A stretch of 10,516 nt of DNA from assembly GCA_003153915.1 (NCBI GenBank), contig PMBX01000016.1:7811-18326 (forward strand), read 5' to 3'. Positions 7,671 through 10,516 of the stretch are shown one piece after another. The stretch's first letter is position 1, and every line of letters begins with the position of its first letter. The stretch is from Phycisphaerales bacterium (GTDB lineage Bacteria; Planctomycetota; Phycisphaerae; SM23-33). The notes under the pieces are model-generated. The model did not search any database and was not told the origin of the DNA. It was given only the letters and a program-made list of their open reading frames with translations. Made by a program: the position numbers and the translations under genes.

Positions 7671-7751
7671 AGCCGGCAGGTCCGTGGGGCACGAAGCTCG
7701 CCAGCCAAGCCGCGGCGACATAATCGCGATGGGAATACGGCAGAGGCAATG

Positions 7752-7757
7752 TATAAT
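7752..7757 (+). promoter_or_regulatory. Perfect -10 element (TATAAT) upstream of the PAS gene
   Basis: A consensus TATAAT preceded by TG lies 72 bases before the PAS gene ATG, predicting a leader of about 65 nt. No good TTGACA-like -35 is found at 16-18 nt upstream (the bases there are close to ATGGGA), so activation by a protein, or use of the TG motif, would be needed. The leader contains two small perfect stems, GCCG-CAAA-CGGC (7767-7778) and GGGC-GCT-GCCC (7789-7799), of unknown meaning. Confidence 0.35.
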
Positions 7758-7828
7758 CTTATCCAAGCCGCAAACGGCATGAAGTCTTGGGCGCTGCCCT
7801 TGACCGCGAAGGAACCAGGAACGATTCC

Positions 7829-8356
7829 ATGACAGTCGCCGCCAATCTCTGCTCCAAATGCAGGAAGGAAATCCCCCCGTTTCCGCCAGGATTACTCACC
7901 GACAGGATAATCACCGGGGGACTCTGCCAGGAATGTTTCCAACATGTCGCTGAATCGGGGATGCCGCTGGCCGACTTCCTCGACGCCCTGGAGGCGCCCG
8001 TGCTTCTGGTGGACTCCGATGTGGTCGTCAAGGCCGCTAACCAGGTCGTGCGAACAATGCTCGGAAAGGACATTTCGCAGGTCCAAGGCTATCGGGGCGG
8101 CGACGTGTTCGTGTGTGCCTATGCGCGTCTGCCGGAGGGTTGCGGCCGGACGGTCCACTGTAGCGGCTGTGCGATCCGACTTAGCGTGATGGAGACCTTC
8201 ACCACCGGCAAGAGCCTCCTCAACGTGCCGGCTCACCTGCATCAGCAAGTCGACAATCGCTTCCAACCGATGGATCTGCGAATTTCCACTGAGAAATTCT
8301 GGAGCATGGTACTGTTGAGGATTGACTACATCGGACCATCGGGGGAGGTCCATTAG
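7829..8356 (+). CDS. Stand-alone PAS-domain protein with two cysteine clusters
   Basis: This 175-residue soluble protein has no recognisable output domain. Residues 8-36 hold two cysteine knuckles, CSKC (8-11) and CQEC (33-36), which look like a small zinc ribbon. A PAS-like fold follows from about residue 47: ADFLDALEAPVLLVDSDV is the typical first strand, and KAANQVVRTMLGK the helix. Inside the PAS a second cluster appears: C96, GCG with C105, and CSGC (111-114), followed by AIRLSVMETFTTGKS. I recall similar 'GCG...CxxC' loops in PAS domains of sensor kinases of anaerobes; there they may bind a metal or Fe-S cluster, but this is inference. The end (about 150-168) has the last PAS strands, and then the protein stops. 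AGGA stands 8 nt before the chosen ATG; a TTG at 7787 is the longer alternative. It is divergent from the beta-mannosidase gene and 90 bases upstream of the hydrolase, with which it may be co-transcribed. Its partner and signal are unknown. Confidence 0.8.
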   Translation: MTVAANLCSKCRKEIPPFPPGLLTDRIITGGLCQECFQHVAESGMPLADFLDALEAPVLLVDSDVVVKAANQVVRTMLGKDISQVQGYRGGDVFVCAYARLPEGCGRTVHCSGCAIRLSVMETFTTGKSLLNVPAHLHQQVDNRFQPMDLRISTEKFWSMVLLRIDYIGPSGEVH

Positions 8357-8434
8357 AGCTTCACGCTGCCCTGTATTTTCCGGCCTGGGCGAAGCTTCGA
8401 CAAGACGTGGGCAATTAGCCGACACCGGACAAAG

Positions 8435-8440
8435 AAAGGA
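8435..8440 (+). promoter_or_regulatory. Ribosome binding site of the alpha/beta hydrolase gene
   Basis: AAAGGA sits 6 nt before the ATG at 8447 and supports this start. The rest of the 90-base gap after the PAS stop contains a loose inverted repeat (AGCTTC at 8357-8362 with GAAGCT at 8391-8396, plus GCCC with GGGC inside). It has no T-tract, so I do not see a terminator between the two plus-strand genes. Confidence 0.5.
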
Positions 8441-8446
8441 AAAGTC

Positions 8447-9463
8447 ATGTCTACCGCCCCGCCGTTCTATCCCGATCATTCCAACCTCCTGGTCTATAAG
8501 GACGCCAAAGGCAAGGACCATCCCATCACGACCCCTGCCCAATGGAAGAAGCGCCGCCAACACATCTTGGAAAACATGCAATTGGTCATGGGGCCGATGC
8601 CTGACGAGTCCAGGCGCGTGCCGCTGGAAATGGAAACGCTGGAGGAAGTCTCGCTGGGGGACTGCCGGCGTCTCAAGATTACGTTCGCATCCGAGCCGGC
8701 AGACCGCGTGTCCGCCTATCTGTTCTTCCCCAGCCGCCTGGCGGGCAAGGCCCCGGCCATGCTCTGCCCGCATCCCTCAAGCCCACTTGGCAAGGACTCC
8801 CCCGCCGGTATCAACGGTTACGATTCGCCCAACGTGCATTTCGCCGATGAACTGGCTCGGCGCGGTTATGTCACCATCGCGCCGGATTACCCCGGCTATG
8901 GCGATTATCGCTATGATTCCTACGCCAACGGCTACATCAGCGCGACGATGAAGGGCATCTGGAACCACATGCGCGCCGTGGACCTGCTGCAATCGCTCCC
9001 GCAGGTTGATCCCGCCCGCATCGGAAGTATCGGCCACTCACTCGGCGGGCACAACTCCATCTATGTGTCCGTCTTCGACGACCGCATCAAGGCCGTCATC
9101 TCCAGTTGCGGTTTCAACGCCTTCCCCAAGTATTACGGCGGAAACCTCGCCGGCTGGAGCCACGACGGATACATGCCTCGCATCGCCAAGGTGTACGACA
9201 AGAACCCGGCGAAGATGCCGTTCGATTTCCCGGACTTGATCGCCGCCCTGGCGCCTCGGGCGTTCTTCACAAATTCGCCCGTGGATGATTCCAACTTCGA
9301 GGTCTCCGGCGTCCGCGACTGCATCGCGGCGGCCGGGCCGGTCTACGAACTGCTCGGCGCCGCCGACAAGCTGGTGGCCGTCTATCCCACCGGAGGGCAT
9401 GACTTCCCGCCGGAGGAACGATCCGCCGCCTATGCCTGGCTGGACCGCCAATTCGGCCGATGA
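8447..9463 (+). CDS. Alpha/beta hydrolase, dienelactone-hydrolase / acetyl-xylan-esterase-like
   Basis: This is a serine hydrolase of 338 residues. The nucleophile elbow GHSLGG gives Ser198, the acid is Asp280 or Asp281 in SPVDDSNF, and the base is His318 in GGHDFP, so a complete catalytic triad is visible. Upstream, the segment CPHPSSPLGKDSPAG is probably the oxyanion region, and RGYVTIAPDYPGYGDY is a strand-turn typical of this group. The first 100 residues form a helical and beta lid-like extension containing AQWKKRRQHILENMQLVMG. From memory, similar proteins are common in Planctomycetota genomes, often secreted and near sulfatases or glycosidases. This one lacks a signal peptide. The substrate is not evident; removal of acyl groups from a carbohydrate would suit the two flanking glycosidase genes. 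The start at 8447 is supported by AAAGGA 6 nt upstream. Its stop lies 18 bases before the stop of the convergent right-hand gene. Confidence 0.88.
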   Translation: MSTAPPFYPDHSNLLVYKDAKGKDHPITTPAQWKKRRQHILENMQLVMGPMPDESRRVPLEMETLEEVSLGDCRRLKITFASEPADRVSAYLFFPSRLAGKAPAMLCPHPSSPLGKDSPAGINGYDSPNVHFADELARRGYVTIAPDYPGYGDYRYDSYANGYISATMKGIWNHMRAVDLLQSLPQVDPARIGSIGHSLGGHNSIYVSVFDDRIKAVISSCGFNAFPKYYGGNLAGWSHDGYMPRIAKVYDKNPAKMPFDFPDLIAALAPRAFFTNSPVDDSNFEVSGVRDCIAAAGPVYELLGAADKLVAVYPTGGHDFPPEERSAAYAWLDRQFGR

Positions 9464-9481
9464 CGGCCACCGCTGTGACAG

Positions 9482-10516
9482 TCAGGGCCTTGTCGTTCCG
9501 CATAACCGCTGGGTGAAAAGCCGGGCCGCGGGATTGCCTCCCGTCCGCCCCGCCAGGCTGATCTGGCAGATGCGGAACAGACCCTTGCCATAAGGCGCTT
9601 CCGCCGCCGCCAAGGTGCGCACCCATTTGCCTTCCTCATTGGGATTCCCGCTGGCCAGGACCGGCCGCCAGGATGGCGAGGTGAAGGTGGTGGCCAGCAA
9701 GGGCGTGACATAGCCGACTCTGGCGTCATACCAGAATCGGAAGTCATTGGGCCGCAAATCCGCCACCAGCGGATGACCGGTGTCTCGCGAGACGAAATGC
9801 CGCCACCCCATCGCACAGCCTCGGATTTCGATTTCCGTCTCCGCAATAGCGTGCCGGCCGGCGGGCAGCCCCAGCAGCACAGCCGTCGCGCCGGCGGCGA
9901 CGGCGCGATGGACGATGCGGCGGTTGGCCGTCCATGCGGCCCCATCGACCAGCAGCGGTTCCCCCGGCCTGATCGGCCCGGAGAACACCCCGCGCCAACC
10001 CATCTCTCTGACCAGTTGCCCAGCCGGGCTTTTGGGTCCGCCCAGCACGCGCACGGACGGGGGAGTTTCTCGCAAAGCCGGCCATACCTCCAGTTCCAGC
10101 GCGGTGTCATGCAATACTTTTCCGCTACGGTCCAGCAGGCCCAGCCTCACCGTGACAATCGATCGTCGCGTCACAGCCGGGGCACGGAGTATCAGCCTGC
10201 CCTGGCAGACGGCGCCCTCGAGGGGAACCGCGGCATGGACCCGCTGGGAGAAGATCGTTTTTCCACCCAGTTCCATCTGGTAGTGCAGGAATGTCCCCCG
10301 CCGCGCCGTCGGATGATCGTTGCATATCCATGCCTCCAGAGGCATTTCTTCCCCGCCGGTGAAGGCGAAACGATCAGTCCGCAGGTTGGCCATCAGCGGA
10401 GACAGCGCCTCCCGATAGGCGAAGTACGCGGGCTTGGGTGTGCGGTGGCAGTCCATGATCGCCTTCATCCACCCGGAGGGGAAGGCGTCAATGAATAGAT
10501 GGATCGCGAAGGTGTT
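9482..10516 (-). CDS. Glycoside hydrolase (GH2-like), C-terminal part only
   Basis: The reading frame is open to the right window edge, so the true start and catalytic barrel lie outside; 344 residues are visible. The first residues, DAFPSGWMKAIMDCHRTPKPAY, resemble the end of a GH2/GH-A TIM barrel, where a Trp-rich strand is followed by 'PKPAY'. Residues of about 46-146 look like an Ig-like beta sandwich (MPLEAWICNDHP, LHYQMELGG, LELEVWP). The remaining 200 residues form an alpha/beta part with PLLVDG (187-192), GATAVLLGLPAGR (209-221), and near the end GKGLFRICQISLAGR then NPAARLF. That closing pattern recalls the amidotransferase-like or trimerisation-type domain at the end of some beta-galactosidases. 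No catalytic Glu can be assigned in the visible part, and activity cannot be judged. The gene converges on the hydrolase with only 18 bases between stop codons and no clear bidirectional terminator. Classification as GH2 is likely but not proven. Confidence 0.68.
   Translation of the reverse strand, partial: NTFAIHLFIDAFPSGWMKAIMDCHRTPKPAYFAYREALSPLMANLRTDRFAFTGGEEMPLEAWICNDHPTARRGTFLHYQMELGGKTIFSQRVHAAVPLEGAVCQGRLILRAPAVTRRSIVTVRLGLLDRSGKVLHDTALELEVWPALRETPPSVRVLGGPKSPAGQLVREMGWRGVFSGPIRPGEPLLVDGAAWTANRRIVHRAVAAGATAVLLGLPAGRHAIAETEIEIRGCAMGWRHFVSRDTGHPLVADLRPNDFRFWYDARVGYVTPLLATTFTSPSWRPVLASGNPNEEGKWVRTLAAAEAPYGKGLFRICQISLAGRTGGNPAARLFTQRLCGTTRP

Noticed and set aside
5276..7723. An 815-codon open frame on the plus strand opposite the beta-mannosidase gene.
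   Set aside because: It is antisense to a gene with clear catalytic motifs. Its translation shows no family pattern, and long antisense frames are common in GC-rich DNA with strong third-position bias. It also reads through the divergent control region.
8357..8446. Possible terminator or attenuator between the PAS and hydrolase genes.
   Set aside because: The inverted repeat has a 5-nt bulge and a long loop and lacks a T-run, so it does not support a transcription stop; it is mentioned only under the ribosome site entry.
7892..8773. A 293-codon minus-strand frame across the PAS gene and the start of the hydrolase gene.
   Set aside because: It spans two genes and the gap between them, lacks family features, and conflicts with two plus-strand genes that have ribosome sites and motifs.
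9464..9481. Bidirectional terminator in the gap between the convergent hydrolase and right-hand glycosidase genes.
   Set aside because: The gap is only 18 bases. The nearby short GGCC repeats and TGACAGTCA are too weak and have no flanking A/T runs.

Overview
The window is a GC-rich, densely coding piece of a Gram-negative bacterial chromosome. It holds eight protein-coding genes, two of them cut by the window ends. I see no RNA genes, insertion sequences, CRISPR arrays or long repeats. The double-membrane envelope is shown directly by a four-gene tripartite export system that includes an outer-membrane TolC-type channel. The polysaccharide-degrading enzymes, and an alpha/beta hydrolase of a type I associate with Planctomycetota and relatives, suggest a PVC-group bacterium (Planctomycetota or Lentisphaerota). 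That assignment is inference from protein style, not a search result.

Left part (1-4903, all minus strand). This is a compact operon read right to left: an outer-membrane efflux lipoprotein of the TolC type, a membrane-fusion (HlyD/MacA-type) adaptor, a MacB/LolD-type ABC ATPase, and a MacB-type permease that leaves the window at base 1. The genes overlap or nearly touch: 65 nt between channel and adaptor, a 2 nt gap between adaptor and ATPase, and a 4 nt ATGA overlap between ATPase and permease. Together they should form one MacAB-TolC-like mechanotransmission exporter. Its substrate cannot be read from the sequence. Bases 4904-5137 carry a candidate intrinsic terminator for the upstream gene and a candidate sigma70-like promoter for the operon.

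Middle and right part (5138-10516). A complete GH2 beta-mannosidase-type glycosidase (minus) is separated by a 213-base divergent control region from a small plus-strand protein. That protein has an N-terminal pair of CxxC knuckles and one PAS domain carrying a second cysteine cluster. It is followed 90 bases later on the same strand by an alpha/beta hydrolase with a visible Ser-Asp-His triad. A second glycosidase-like gene (minus, C-terminal part only) converges on the hydrolase and runs off the right edge. Neither the beta-mannosidase nor the hydrolase has a visible signal peptide, so they probably act in the cytoplasm on imported oligosaccharides; the second glycosidase's N-terminus is not in view. 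The likely theme is beta-mannoside or hemicellulose breakdown, possibly with local sensing by the PAS protein, which has no visible output domain.

Most of the window is recognisable biology. The least ordinary items are the cysteine-rich stand-alone PAS protein, the glutamine-amidotransferase-like tail that I suspect on the right-hand glycosidase, and the unusually long coding overlap inside the exporter operon.
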